Shown: positions 12,099-24,195, counted from the first letter of the stretch. The stretch is DNA of 64,000 bases from Podospora pseudoanserina (GCF_035222485.1 NC_085921.1:5022001-5086000); one strand, 5' to 3'. Numbers and translations: made by a program. The notes: generated from the letters alone by a model not told the origin.

Positions 12099-14130
12099 TC
12101 TCGGGCTTTGTGTAGAGTGATGTTTGGTTGGTTGGAGGCACCTACCTACCTGGTAATCAATCCCAGGTGGCAACACACACACAAGACGTGCGTGTGGGTC
12201 AAGGCCCAAATATGGGGGTGGCTGGCTGGCTGAGCATGGAAAATAGAACAGTGCGTTGAGGTGTGGATGGGCACTGGCCGAAGTCGACAACACCAACAAT
12301 TGTGCGAGTCGAGGTTGGGGGTTACACAGCTGCAGAGGAGGGAAGGTCTATCTTGAGCGCCCTCCTACTCCACACCCACCACCTATCTACATGGAACAGA
12401 GGGAGACAGCAGCACCAACAAACCTGACAACTCGATGCGAAGCAGCCACCCGTCGTCGTTCTTGCTTTCCTTTTTTTCTCTCTTCCCTCTCTAATCAAAA
12501 TTGGCACGATCTTGCTGTCAAAGCAACAGGCAAAGATCCCAGTGAGCGATTGATTTTTTAGTTGTATTTCTTTTCCCTCGTTTTGGCATGGTTGTCTCTG
12601 TTTTCGTTTTTCACTTTTGATTTTTGTGCTCCTTCTGGTCTAGGTATCTCAATGTTGACCTCTCAAAACCTTGAAAGAAAAAGCATTGGCTCTCTTTTTT
12701 CCTTCTCTTTCTTTGGTTGTGTACCGCTATCAACATCAAAAGATTCCCCCAAAATCGCAATTTACTGTCACAAGAATACAGAGAAGGAGAGATGCAAGAG
12801 GAAAAGCCGGAGAGGCTGGGACGGAGAGACAGACAGAGACTGTCTGTGAAGGAGAAACCAAAATACATGTACATGTCTGAAAACCCATCACTTCTCTCTT
12901 TTGTTTCTTTTCTCGTGTTGCCGCTGCCGCTGCCGCTGCCGCTGCTGCCGTTGTCGTTGTTATTGTCACACGCTTTCGAGCTCGGTTGCAGAAGCGCGTG
13001 CTGCTCTGCTCTTTTGGTCATTCATCGCGGGCATTTGGCGAGTGCGGAGGTTTTAATCTATCTTGTACTCCCTCATCCCTCGACAGCTCAACCGATAGCC
13101 AACCAAGGCTGGGTGGGGGCAGAGAGAAATGGGCCTAGGCTCGGAACACGACAGCTCACCTACATGGTTCCCAATAGTGTCATGTATCTTTTCAACATGG
13201 GTAGGGGAATGGTGCATTCTGTCCGCGGACCATATAGGTTGAAGAGTTTCTGAGGTTGTCGTGGGAGGTAGAGTGGAAGGGGGGATACAAGGAGGTACAT
13301 GGCACAGACACAACGCACACAAGTCAAAGAGAGAGAAAAGATGAAGTCTAATCTAATAGTCACTCACAACAAGTGATAAGAACAGAAAAATAAATGAAGT
13401 AAACACCATGCCTCGTCGTGTTGGCCTTGTGAGCTGAAACCCCCACACACCAAGGCATATCATTGATGTTGAATGTTGTGTTGTGGCTTGCGCTCCTTTC
13501 CAGTCCAGCACATCACCAGCCTCAGGGACAGATGTGGCGCAATATGCATGGAAGAACCAACCTCTCCGAAACATGCAGGGAAAAGCGAGACACGAAGAAT
13601 TCCATCCCTTGTATTGAACACACCACTTACTAAAGAATAAATATCCTTTAAATCCCCGTTGCCAAAAAAGTTCCTTCCATTTTTATATCCTGCCATGATG
13701 TTGCCCTTTACCGAAACCCAGTCCAAAAACCCAGACACAGAGAAGAGCAATGCCTCGAAGTTGACTCCCCGATACCGAAAAAGAGTTCAAAACGGATGGG
13801 TCGTGATTCTTACAGGTAGCTGTATGACAGTGTGTGTGTGCCTGCTTGTTTTGCTTGCTGATGAACCAAGAGACAAAAAAGACAGAAAAGTCGACTCCCA
13901 ACACCTAGCTGAATGCAAACAGTGACAAAGCAAAGAAAAAGAAAAGAAATCCCAAATATGCTTCGACCTAGACTGCATCTCATCCTTCCTTCGCATTACT
14001 CTGGTTCGATGTCGGTGGTATGTTAGGAGTGGAGGGCGTGGCGTTAGACCGACCAACCTTGTCCTGGAGCCCTACTGCAGGAACCCTCGTGAAAGGGGAA
14101 TTGTGTTTGGGTCGTCGCCCGCGTCGCCAT
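12099..14130. other. 2-kb gap between convergent genes
   Basis: This lies between the 3' ends of the Zn2Cys6 gene and the small minus-strand gene. It contains pyrimidine-rich tracts (about 12470-12720) and a trinucleotide-type repeat near 12919-12950. Open frames such as 12256-12561 and 12562-12849 have no family features and look like chance frames in skewed sequence. Confidence 0.5.
12919..12950. repeat. TGCCGC/CTG microsatellite
   Basis: A run of imperfect TGCCGC and CTG units, followed by TTGTCGTTGT. It explains the poly-Ala and poly-Thr translations in the shadow open frames over it. Confidence 0.8.
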
Positions 14131-14664
14131 TTAAGCGTCGGGCGCGCTCCGTCTTCTCCTTCCACTCCGGAGTTCCCGCTCGGTATCCATGAGTCGGCTC
14201 TGGACCCACGTCCGAAACGCGCGATCGCCTCTCACCGCCTCACAGTTGAGCAGCTCCGTCAGCACCCTCTTGATGCCCTCGTTGACGTCACACAGTTTGG
14301 CCTCCTCCTGGGCGACTTCCCCCAGGCAGCCCGACGACCCAGATCTCTTCATCATAATGGTCGGGATGGACGAGCTGCGGAACTGGTGACGCGAGGACGA
14401 CACGGCCGGGGCGGGAATGATGCCGGTAGGCGAGAGTGATGACGTAGTGGTGGAGGGCGAGGAGAAAAAGGAAGCCGACTGGGGCGATCGGAGCTCATCG
14501 AGGTGCTGACGGAGTGACTCGTGCTGCTCGTGCAGGAGATAGTACTTTTGCAGCGCCAGGTCGCGGTCGTGGTGGTGCATCATGGTCGGCACTGGAGAGG
14601 AGCGCAGATCAAACATGGTGGCACGGGCGGTGCTGTAGGAAGACGAGTTGGCGGTGGCGTTCAT
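14131..14664 (-). CDS. Conserved small fungal protein of unknown function
   Basis: A single-exon gene of 177 residues. The N-terminal half is Ser/Pro-rich and low in complexity apart from a His-rich patch and a helical stretch (LALQKYYLLHEQHESLRQHL, about residues 36-55). The C-terminal third is a compact, charged, probably helical segment around KLCDVNEGIKRVLTELLNCE and RAFRTWVQSRLMDTERELR, ending in the basic cluster GRRRRS. I believe this C-terminal block is conserved among filamentous ascomycetes but cannot name a domain or function. The long minus-strand open frame just upstream (15299-14661) ends in an ATGA overlap with this start and is probably leader. Function is not inferred. Confidence 0.7.
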   Translation of the reverse strand: MNATANSSSYSTARATMFDLRSSPVPTMMHHHDRDLALQKYYLLHEQHESLRQHLDELRSPQSASFFSSPSTTTSSLSPTGIIPAPAVSSSRHQFRSSSIPTIMMKRSGSSGCLGEVAQEEAKLCDVNEGIKRVLTELLNCEAVRGDRAFRTWVQSRLMDTERELRSGRRRRSAPDA

Positions 14665-16158
14665 GATGATGATACAGATATTGGAGAGGCTGAGATGTGT
14701 TGGGAAAACAAGACTGAAGATGGAGATGGAGATTCGATCAATGCGTAGCGTGCTGCATTCGAAGGGGGTGCTGGTGCAAACGGCGGGACCATTGGAGGAG
14801 TTCTCGGACGTGCTATGTGTGTGTCGTTATTTGATGGCGAAGGACGGGATGGAGGAAAGCAACAGAAAGAGTCGGCGGCGGTGGTGTATAACAGTTGTAT
14901 ATGGCGTGCGTGTGATTGAAGAATGAAATTGCGGTCGGCGAGACGCTGCTCTGCGCGAGAGTGCCTTATCTCTGGGTGGCTTCTCGTGCCCCTGGTCCCT
15001 TGCTCGGACGCTGTGCCCTGGCTCTCGGAAGAGCTGAAAAAGGTGGAAATGGGAGGGCGCTTCCTCTTATGACGATGACGACTGATAGAAAACAAGTGTC
15101 GACAAGGTAAGGTATCAGATTGTTTGACAGGTCCTGTTAAGTGGTTGAGGCGTGCGGCTCTGTTCGTGGCGGGCGTGCGTGTCGGGGTGCTGCTGGGTGG
15201 TGCCCTGAGATGTGGGCAAGCTCCGTTATTTGAGTTTGTGGTGATCGTCGAGCTTGTCGTCACTACTGCTTCCGACACAAAGGAAGATCCCTGCGTCAAC
15301 TGTCTGTGGAACGGGCCTAGACACAGTGTGCTGTGGGTTGTGTGGGCGGGGTGGAGCTGTCAGAGCTCCCCTCTCACCTCACCCCTTTCCGGCCCCGCAG
15401 GTAAAATGCCTGCTGTTTTAATTTGGAGACTGAGATGACGGTACGACTTGCAAAAGATTACGAATATAAAAAAAAGAGAATGAATGGCAAACAGATCCTG
15501 CCTGCTCACGACATTTGCAATATCATATCAGAAAACCCAACATCGGGCAGCTGCAGAAGAATAAAAAGTGGAGAAGATAAGGGCCACCCGCAGGCGAGAC
15601 AGTTAAGGTAGAGATATCTGAAGACAGCATCCGCTGGGACGGACAGTGCGAGTGTGTTGTCGACCCCTCTCTTGTGTCGTGTCAGTCCGTCCCATCGAGG
15701 GCTTCTTTTTATTTTATTTCACCGCTCCGGGCCATTGTTCCTTGCTTCGCGCCGGTAGACTTTTTGGTCTGCAGCTCAGCCCCATCACCAATGAGCCAAG
15801 CTGATTTGAAAACATGGTCTTGATGCCAAGCTTGCAAAGGAGCCCAAAGCTTCAAACAGACCGCTGGCTAGGCCTCGAATTGCATCTGTAGTGGGGTAAC
15901 GAATACTACCGTGGTACATTCTCAAAGTACCCGTGGCCCGATCCTCATCGCGCAATTTACGTACAACCCTCGGAAGCTAACGCCACATGATATCGGCATC
16001 TGCAACGAAACATCCCGACACTGCGGGTGAGACAGCAACAGAAGACAATCAGTGCCTGTTGATCATTACCATAATGCAGCCATACGTGCCATACCTATTA
16101 TACATGATAGTATCTACACTACATGTGTATCCCAATATCCCATTATCCCATCATCTCA
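14665..16158. other. 1.5-kb upstream region of the small conserved gene
   Basis: It contains the leader and promoter of the 14131-14664 gene and the 3' flank of the large acidic gene, since both are transcribed leftward. A 212-codon minus-strand open frame (14661-15299) has Ser/Thr/Pro/Arg composition without motifs and is best read as an upstream open frame or chance. Nothing else is recognisable. Confidence 0.45.
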
Positions 16159-19100
16159 TCACTTGTGAAAGAGGCCATCTGCTATCCGCTTCCTTGCCCT
16201 GGCCAAACCCTGACTGCTGGCGCTATCCGGCTGCTGCGAGCTTGCAATTCTCTGCGGAACCGACGCCTTCTCCCGCAGAAGGCCGAGAGAAGAAGCCGGT
16301 ACACTCATACCTCGCTTGCTCAAGCTAACCCGCCTTGCTGCTGACGTCGGCCTCCTCTTGACCCAGCCGTCACCATCGGGCCAGTCAGAGTCCTGCGAAT
16401 CCTTATATGTCTCGTCAATGTCGTCCTCTGCGTAGTTTTCTTCCAACGCAGGCTCGGGACTGCTAAGTAGTGATATCACCTGTGACCTCTTCGGGACTTG
16501 AAACTGAGCCGAAGTGCGCGCGCTTCTACGCCGGCAAGTCTCGGTATGGGACGACACAGGTTCCATCTTGATCTTTGCCATGGAGCTTTGCTTGAGGTGC
16601 TGTGACTTCCTAGGCGACGGCTTCTCAATGGGCTTCACCATGAGCCTCCGTGCAAGTGTGGATGGGCCTCTGCGGACGTTGGGAATATCCGAGTCTGAGC
16701 TCGAATCCCCATCATCAGAATCTGATTTGCCAGAGTCGTTAGAGTCTTCAGACTCGCCCTCCATGTCATCCAGCCGCCGCATGGCTTCCTCATATTCCGC
16801 ATCTGCCGTTGTCTTTGACATGCGCGACTTCCCTAGTGGAATGACGTCAACCTGGACCGGGTCCCGGGCCGGCACACCCGAACTGTTATTGGTCGAAGGC
16901 TGAGTGCAGAGCTCGCTCACCGATGGCAGGGATTCGTCTGATGACGAAGACTCGGAAACAGCCCGTGCAAGGCGAGAAGGACGAGGCGTTGGAACATTGT
17001 CCTCCTCTTCTGCCTGCTCATCCTCTGATTGCTCATCCTCCTCATGGCTTTCGACCTCGCTGGGTTCATCTTCCATGGCATAAGGAGGCGAGCTGCGGAG
17101 TGCATCTCGGTTGGCAGAGTCATCCTCGAGTGCATTAAGCGAAGAGTCGGCCAGATCGATGCTGAAGTATGGGTCAACTTGCCTCTCGTTCTGGATGCTG
17201 CCAATCTCCGAGGGCGGTAGGGCTAGTTTGGGGGACTCAACCCGATGCTTAGACGGCGGCAGCGAGATGGCATCCGAGAACCCATTAAAAGGCTCCAGCC
17301 AAATCGGCCGCGAATCAACGCCGTTGGTTGTACCGCGTGAAGCACGGCGAGATCCCAAGTCGCTTTGAGGCTGCGAGGATTCAAATGGTCTCGGCAACGC
17401 ATCATGCGACATACCCGTCAGCTGTCGTGAGGGCGAGTGGCTACTGCGGTTTGAGAGTGCGTCATTGGCAATGGATGGATCAACCTCCTTGCGGAAGCCA
17501 GCTTCGCTGATCAGCTGACTGATTTCGTGCCGCCTGTCTTCCGTCATGGATATATCTTCGACAGACATCACCTGAGCGGCCTGGGCCTCCTGATCTTCAC
17601 TGGAGCCATTGGGGTCACAAGATTCGGGGATGACGCTTTCCTCAAGAGTCTGAGTGTTGATATCCACCTGTGATGTCTCGTCAGTAGATTGTTCCGGTGC
17701 TTCATGCCCGAGGGTTGCCGATGTTTGAGCGCTCGTGGTCTTTTCGAGGTTGTTGGCGGTATGGGACGGTGATGGCTCCTCCACCAAAGGCGTACCTGGA
17801 ACTATTTGAGAGGGATACTGCAGGACGCGGGGCTCCATCATTTCAGATAAATCCAGGGTCCGGTAACCCTCCTCCTCCTCCTCCTCATCTTCCTCATCCA
17901 TGCCCGGAAGTTCAAACTTGTCGTAGACACGCTTGCCCTCGTCATCGTAAACCTTTTCGTTTCGGTCCAAGTACTGATCTCTTTTGGCAAGCCGGACCCG
18001 AAGAACACCATGACCCTCCAGATTGATAATGATTCCCGTCAGGCGTGACACTTGGGGCGCCCAACTCGTCGCCTTGGACATCAAAAGTTGCTGCCAAGTA
18101 AGAATCATACCAGGCGCAGCACTTCCAGGCTGCAGCAAGGGGAGAGTCGAAGGGTCTGCGGGAAGCGGCGGAAGGTCATCCTCTTCCTCCTCCTCCCGAA
18201 CCTCTGATACACTGCGCTCGGGTTGTTCCTGCGGCTCGTCATCGTAGTTCAGGGTAGTCTCGCCATATTCCGTGCTTGCCTCGTGGTAATATGGCCCTCT
18301 GTCATCATAGCTATAGTCCCCAATGCCACCCACGTCTGGCCTTCTCTTTTTCGTTTTCGGCGTCTCTTCATCTTGAAGCTGATACTCGTCTTTAGTACGC
18401 TGCTTCCTCTTCTTGCGGCCACCGTGTTGGTATTTCTGCTGGGGATCCCAACGTTGGACAAACGGGAATGGAGGCTCACTGAGCTCCACGCCCTCCTGGC
18501 AGCACTCGACAGCCCTATAATTGATCTTGGCTCGCCAGGCATCTGGATCCCCGTCCGCATCGCAGGCAGCGTCCTTATGGGGTGCCACAGTTGTTTCAGA
18601 CAGCCGAGATGTTGCTTGAGCCGCTGGAGCCGCATCGTGAGCCGAAGCTGGCTGGCTGGGGGCATCGCCTTGCAACTCCTCCACAATCATTCCAGTCAAA
18701 GCTCCAATGCGCTCCAGCATCTGTGCCTTCTTCGCAGCGATAATCTCAGTTACACTGGCAAGCTCGGTAGAGTCTGCCTCGGTCATACCAGTACTCGGAG
18801 CCGTAGGAGCTAGCGCCGCTAATGCCTCAGCGCGAGCATCAGCCTTCTTTGCCTGCGCCAGAGCCCTTCGTCGAGCGTTTCTTTTCCGAGTGGATGGCTT
18901 GCCTTCCCCAGGGCGAGGTGGACCCGCATCTTCACTTTGAACGGCCGGTGCTTCGGTGACTTGCAGGGTCTTAATGGGACTGGGCGCGATCTTTTTGGGT
19001 TCTGGGACAGCACGCTCTTGGCCAACAGAAGTGTCATCACCGCTTGAGGATTCGCCATCGCTGGAGGAATCATCATCGCTGGAGGAATCGATGTCGCTCG

Positions 19101-20844
19101 AGGAATCTTCACCGCTGGAAGCCGCCTCTTGGCTGGAACTTTCACTTGCCGAGCTGTCGTCGTCACTTGATTCACCGTTCGAATCATCGATTGAAGAGCC
19201 GTCAGAGTCCTCGTCGCTGGAGTCAGCTTCATCGGAATCACTTTTACCGCTTGAATCCTGGTCAGAATCAGGTGCACTGCTGTTTTGATCATCATCAGAC
19301 TTGGGATCACCGGCGAGATCCACACCCTCATCACTACCGTCACTGGCGCCATCGCTGTCGGCATCATCGTGGTACTCATTGTCGCTCTCACTATTGCTGC
19401 TGCCGTCGTCGTCATCGTCCCTGTCGCTATGGCCATCACTGTCGTCGCCCCCAGATGGCTTGGTGTCGGCAGTGGTTTGGGCCTCCTCGTTATTCTCATC
19501 CTCGTCACGGCTCAGGTCGTCGTCGCCATCCGGGTTCGAGTCAGTGAGATCATGTTCTGAGGAGCCTGGTACAGGTGGGCAGACTTTCGAGGACGCCACT
19601 TCGGGTCCACTGTCACTTTCGCTGTCGCTAGTGCCTGATTCTTCAGAAGACGAGTGATGGCTAGCTTCATTGGCATCCTCTTCCAGGGCATCATTCTGGC
19701 CTTCATCATCATCATCCTCGAACTTGGTGTGCACAGGAAGGTTGACAGGTTCTCCTTTCTTGCGCATCTCCTCGACCATGTATCTAGAAGCAGTGCCATT
19801 AAGGATGGAACCGCTCGGGAATCCATGCTGATCGTAATGCTTGATCACGGACGCAACCGATTCAGCGTCGCTGTCGTCTTCCTCATTACTGTCCCTTGGT
19901 CGCTTGGTACCACGCTTTCGACTGTCGATGGGAGCCTCGACTTCCTTCGCCTTCCTTCGTGCATTGACGCCGCGCTCCTCACCGTATGTTATGCTGTTCT
20001 CGCCTTTCTCGGGTTCCATATCATTCCCCAGGTCCCTTAGTTCAGCCTCGAGATCGGACTCATCATCTTGAACATCTTCCTCGAGGTCTGCATCCTCGTC
20101 TGAATCTGAGTCCAACCCTTGTTCTTCCATGTCATCCTCATCGATGGGCTCCATATCCGACTCGTCCTCGTTCACATTCTGACCACCAAAATCGTCGTCT
20201 TCTACATCCTCGTCCGAGTCGGCGTCATATGGCGCACTGAACCTGACACTTCCGGCCCTGCGGGCTTTCTTCCGTCCCCGTTCGCCAGACTCGGTGATCA
20301 TAAGCTGTTGAGCATCGTCGTCTTCTTCCTCGCCATGTGGATCGTAGGTAAGTCGTGGGCGTTTCAAGGGCGGTATATCCACTGCAGGTCTGCTGTAGGC
20401 AGCTCTTAGGCGAGGGCGGCCGAAAGGGATACCGTCAAGAAGATGACGGCCGTCATTGGTGATCTGATCGCGGCCGCTCAAGCGACGCTTCCTTCGATCA
20501 TTTGTAACAAGTGGGCGAATGCTAAGAATAAGTGGCACATGTTAGTTTGGATCGCTTCGTCGAGTACAAAGGCGCGGGACGGAACAAACGTACTAAATCT
20601 CTTCATCATCCTTCAGTACGTCGGCCACTTGCTGGAAGTGGAAGAAGTCAAAGGCGGTGCCCGTGTCCTTCTGTCTCAACTCGATGGTGTAGTCCTCCAA
20701 ACCCCATTCGTTGCTCTCTAGGGGGATAATCTCGTTGACTTGTTCCAGTAAGTTTGCAATGGTTGGGTCATTCTCCGTCTTGCAGCTGAAGACGACTCGT
20801 ACGTCAGGGAGGGCATGGCGGCGGACCACCAGTCGCAAACGCAT
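16159..20844 (-). CDS. Large acidic Ser/Asp-rich nuclear protein with coilin-like layout
   Basis: Exon 1 is 20844-20594 and exon 2 is 20521-16159, joined over a 72-nt intron (GTACGT, branch CTAAC, acceptor TTCTTAG); the join gives DDEEIYIRPLVTNDRRKRR. The product is 1537 residues. Residues 1 to about 88 look like a ubiquitin-like fold (MRLRLVVRRHALPDVRVVF, then a short helix and ELRQKDTGTAFDF). A basic segment with RRKRR and KRPRL follows. Residues about 130-600 are dominated by Asp, Glu and Ser with casein-kinase-2-type sites. A Gly/Lys/Arg patch (GGRKKRKQR) is near 781 and a compact segment around PGMILTWQQLL and GVLRVRLAKRDQYL near 885-935 could be a Tudor-like barrel. The rest is Ser-rich and disordered. 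Coilin of Cajal bodies has this same order (ubiquitin-like N-terminus, acidic/basic disordered middle, Tudor-like domain), but here it sits mid-chain; the link is my inference. It may belong to an uncharacterised fungal DUF family. Confidence 0.75.
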
Positions 20845-21375
20845 GTTTCAGTCGAGTTGACTGGTATTGAACAGGTTGAATCTGGATGGTTGATGATGCG
20901 TAGAAAAGAAAATTCCGGGAAAAACGTCGTCGCGAGAAAAATAGACTGGAGCACGCAGAGAAGAACAAAAAGTAAAAATGAGTGACGGATTGACGGGATC
21001 GACGGATTGACGCGTGCGAAGCTTTGGGACCATAGCTGTCGCCAGGCTGTCGCGGGTGAACTGTGGAAAGTTGCCGCGTCTTGCAGCTTGCATCTTATCT
21101 TATCGATAGTGGGGTGGGTTTTTGCGCGGACTGCGATAACCCTAGTGCTAAGAACCACCAACTACGACATGGGCATCGTAACCCTGAGGGTGGCAGACCG
21201 AGTACCCCTGAGGGTGTCGAGCTTCAACATTCACGATGCCAATGCGTGATCCAAAAGTCTACCCATTTTCTGCGGTCGCTAATCCAGGTATCTACTTTGC
21301 GAATATACAGATATACACGTGCTTCTTCTCCGAGCTTGCCACAATCCCAATCGTCAACCATTTCCTCGAGTAGGA
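20845..21375. other. 530-bp gap between two minus-strand genes
   Basis: It holds the promoter of the acidic-protein gene and the 3' end of the GTP cyclohydrolase gene. The open frame read-through of the latter past its true stop, and plus-strand frames at 21007-21650, are shadows. No motif stands out. Confidence 0.5.
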
Positions 21376-22672
21376 TTACCTCGGCAACGCGCCTGGGTCT
21401 AAGAGATGCCCCATCTTTTCGATCTGCGGGTGCCTCGCGGTTAGCATTTGCCATGGTGCAGCGTAGAAGCACAGAATATCTCACCTTTGTCTTCAGATAT
21501 CCTTCCACCTCGGGCGCCCTGAAGCCGCCCTTGCCCTTCCACGACAGAGGCACCATGGCCACACGCTCCTTCACCACCACCTCCCTGTTTGGTCCCTCCA
21601 CGGCGCGAATCTTGTCTGGGTTGTTGGTCAAGAGACGCACTTCTTTCTGACTGAGGTCAAGCAGCATGGCTGTTGCAAGGCCGTAGCTCCGCGCATCAGC
21701 GGGATGTCTCAAGAGCAGGTTTGCCTCGACTGTGTCCGACCCCAAATCCTGCAGATTGTAAGCCTTGAGCTTCTCACCCAGCCCGATGCCGCGACCCTCC
21801 TGCCGCAGATAGATGATGATGCCTCCTGCTTTGTTTGAAGGCAGAGACATGAGCCGCGCAGCCTCGTCGAGCTGCTCGCCACAGTCACAGCGCGCAGACC
21901 AAACGGTTTCGCCTGTGTAACACTCGCTGTGTATCCTGACCAGAGGTGGTTGGCTCTTGTCAGCCTCTTCTGGTTCTTGTCTCTCTGTTGCCGAGCCATC
22001 AGCCTTTTCCAGGCTTGTCGTTCTCCCTGGGTACAGTCTGCCCGTGTAGGCGCCCCGCACAAGGCGATCCATCTCGGTCTCGCCCTCGCGTACGGCATCG
22101 AGTGACTTGCTGCGGATCGTGTTTCCAAACACGATGGCCAAATGTTCCTTGTTGTCCACATTGTTGGTGTAGAGGTGGAGAAACATCTCGGCGCCTGTGG
22201 TGGTCGGGATACGCGCGCGGACGATGCATTCTACCTGAGGGAGTTGCTCGAGGAGTCGTGGGTGTTTGGATCCACAACCGCCGGAGGGAACCGAACTGTC
22301 GACTGGGACGCCGCGCGGTTCTGAGAGCAATAGGCTGGACGGAGTAGCGGTCCCTGGGGTGGCGGGAGGTGTGAAGGCTGGCGACAGCAGCGAACTGGGC
22401 GGCGGCGCATTTGATGGTGTCCCTGCGCCATCATTGTCGTCGCCGTTGCTGTCATTATCATTACTGCTGCTGTCTCCGTCCTTGGGCGTGGACGGTGATG
22501 TGGCAGAAGTGCCGACTGCGGGGTCGGAAGAAAAGGAGAAGTCGGGGTGCGACACATCGGCATCACCTTGCGACGAGTGCTGGGCGTCTGTTGGGGGAGA
22601 GTAGAAGGAGGGCAACTGGCTGGTCGTCCTCTCGGCGTGGTGTTGCCATTCGTCTGGCTGCTGGCCGGGCAT
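21376..22672 (-). CDS. RIB1: GTP cyclohydrolase II (riboflavin biosynthesis, step 1)
   Basis: Exon 1 is 22672-21485 and exon 2 is 21423-21376, with a 61-nt intron (GTGAGA...GCTAACC...GCAG); 411 residues. The enzyme opens GTP to the pyrimidine precursor of riboflavin in the cytosol. The core shows [20 protein letters not shown] with the zinc-binding Cys set (CX10CXC), [29 protein letters not shown] and [14 protein letters not shown]. Splicing restores the usual family ending [14 protein letters not shown]; unspliced reading gives an unrelated tail. The N-terminal 150 residues are Ser/Pro/Asp-rich and probably disordered. The start at 22672 is a choice: an in-frame Met at 22858 would add 62 residues, but part of that stretch is made of 10-bp tandem repeats and looks like leader. 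Confidence 0.9.
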
Positions 22673-22740
22673 TGCGACGGGACTGGAATGGGATGGAGGG
22701 GCTGGCACGCGCGTGTGGCTGTCGGTGGCCGGTGACGGGT

Positions 22741-22770
22741 GGTGCAAGGCAACGCAAGGCAACGCAAGGC
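22741..22770. repeat. Three 10-bp tandem units (AACGCAAGGC)
   Basis: Units at 22741-22750 (imperfect), 22751-22760 and 22761-22770 lie just upstream of the chosen RIB1 start. They could be leader or promoter sequence. Confidence 0.85.
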
Positions 22771-22850
22771 TATCCGCAATCACAGGCTCGGGCCGTCGGT
22801 TCCAGGGCACGTCTGGGTCGGTCTGTAGGTAGGGTAAAGAAGGGTGCAAG

Positions 22851-22880
22851 GGGGTCAATGGCGGTCAATGGCGGTCAATG
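22851..22880. repeat. Three 10-bp tandem units (GCGGTCAATG)
   Basis: Units at 22851-22860 (one base different), 22861-22870 and 22871-22880 lie about 180-210 bp upstream of the chosen RIB1 start. On the minus strand each unit reads CATTGACCGC. Confidence 0.85.
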
Positions 22881-24195
22881 GCGCAATGAATGGAGAGAAT
22901 CAATCAGTCAACGCAAGATTCGAGCCCTTTTTGCTAGTTTCAAAAGATGACAGCTTCAACCGGGCCGGCGGGCGATTCCAAAGCGATTCACGGCCATTTG
23001 GGGAAGCATTAGTCATGTGCTGCCCGCATCGCCTCGGTGCTTTGGAGTTCGGCAGGCGGCGAGACAACTTCCCCATACTTTGCGGGGTTCGGCCCCACTC
23101 CTCTCCATCTTCAAACTTGACAGTTGACACTGCCATTGGATTTTTGGCGACAGCGACAATTCATTGTTGTCTATTTCGTACCTGGATAACCTGGATATGG
23201 TGAGCTTGCAGAAAGACCCCTTTCAAAATACAATATCACCGATTATTAAACATTGCATTTGTACAGATGGCATATTCATCATCAACTTACAACCGAGCAT
23301 CTCCGATGGGTGATTGCTTGATAAGCTTTGTCTTATCACGATCCTGTTCATCATCTTCCATCCAGTCACGCCAGTCAACTCAGGCCAACAGGATGCAGGA
23401 ACACATCTTGGCTTCCCCGGCTAGGCCAACTGTTCTCCAAAATTAGCATGCTAAAGGCTGATGCAGAACGCCCATTTCGATGCCAGCATTCACACGCAGC
23501 GGAGGCCGACATGTATTCTTCCGAGATGTCGTCAGTTCGGTTCAAGTGCGGCTCTTCAGTGCCCAGACAAGGCACTATATTGCGCCAGGCACCACTAGGT
23601 AGCGTGTGGCATGTCGAGCGCTCGAGAAAGGTCCAGGAGGTCCTCATCAACCCTCTCGAGCATCTCGTCCGGGCTGGGCTCCCGATCCAATATATCTGCG
23701 TGTCCTTGGAAAGAGGTTCCCTTGACCGCTGGGAAATTGGTCAATGCAGCTTGAGGTCTTGTCGCTACCGTGAGCCCACATGGGCAACACCGTCTCCCAT
23801 CACGCAATGTTTCTGTGTTTCCTCTTTGGGACGTGGAGGAAACGGATCTTCGGGAGGGCAACCGGGAGCCGCACCCCAGGCCAAGACCTTAGCCTACCAG
23901 CGCGATGTGTCGTTCCGAGTGGGCCATCGCCCACTCTGTCCATGGTGCCGGCACGACGTCTCCTTCGACGCCGGGAAACCCGTCGACATCCTGGCCGTTG
24001 CAACTTGGCTAACGGAGGTGGGCTGTCATGGCGAACCGATTCGGAAGGGAAACCTGGGGGAGCGAGCCAGATGAACTGGTATAAGAGGCATCCGACGACG
24101 ACCTCAAGATGGGGGAGTCTTTCTTGCTTCTTCAGCCAGCCTCTCCAGCTCTGTCTCCCACTCCATCCAGCCTTCTTCTTGGACCTACCATCACC
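22881..24195. promoter_or_regulatory. 1.3-kb promoter region between RIB1 and the GH6 gene
   Basis: Divergent genes flank it. Near the GH6 side there are two GGCTAA-type hexamers in opposite orientation (23889-23894 as TTAGCC and 24007-24012 as GGCTAA), matching the known core of XlnR/XYR1 sites, and a TATAAG at 24080-24085, about 110 bp before the ATG. The 248-codon open frame at 23328-24074 has no motif and overlaps these elements; I treat it as chance. Confidence 0.45.

Noticed and set aside
23328-24074. 248-codon plus-strand frame before GH6
   Set aside because: It overlaps the probable promoter elements, has many Cys, Ser and Arg residues and no family match.
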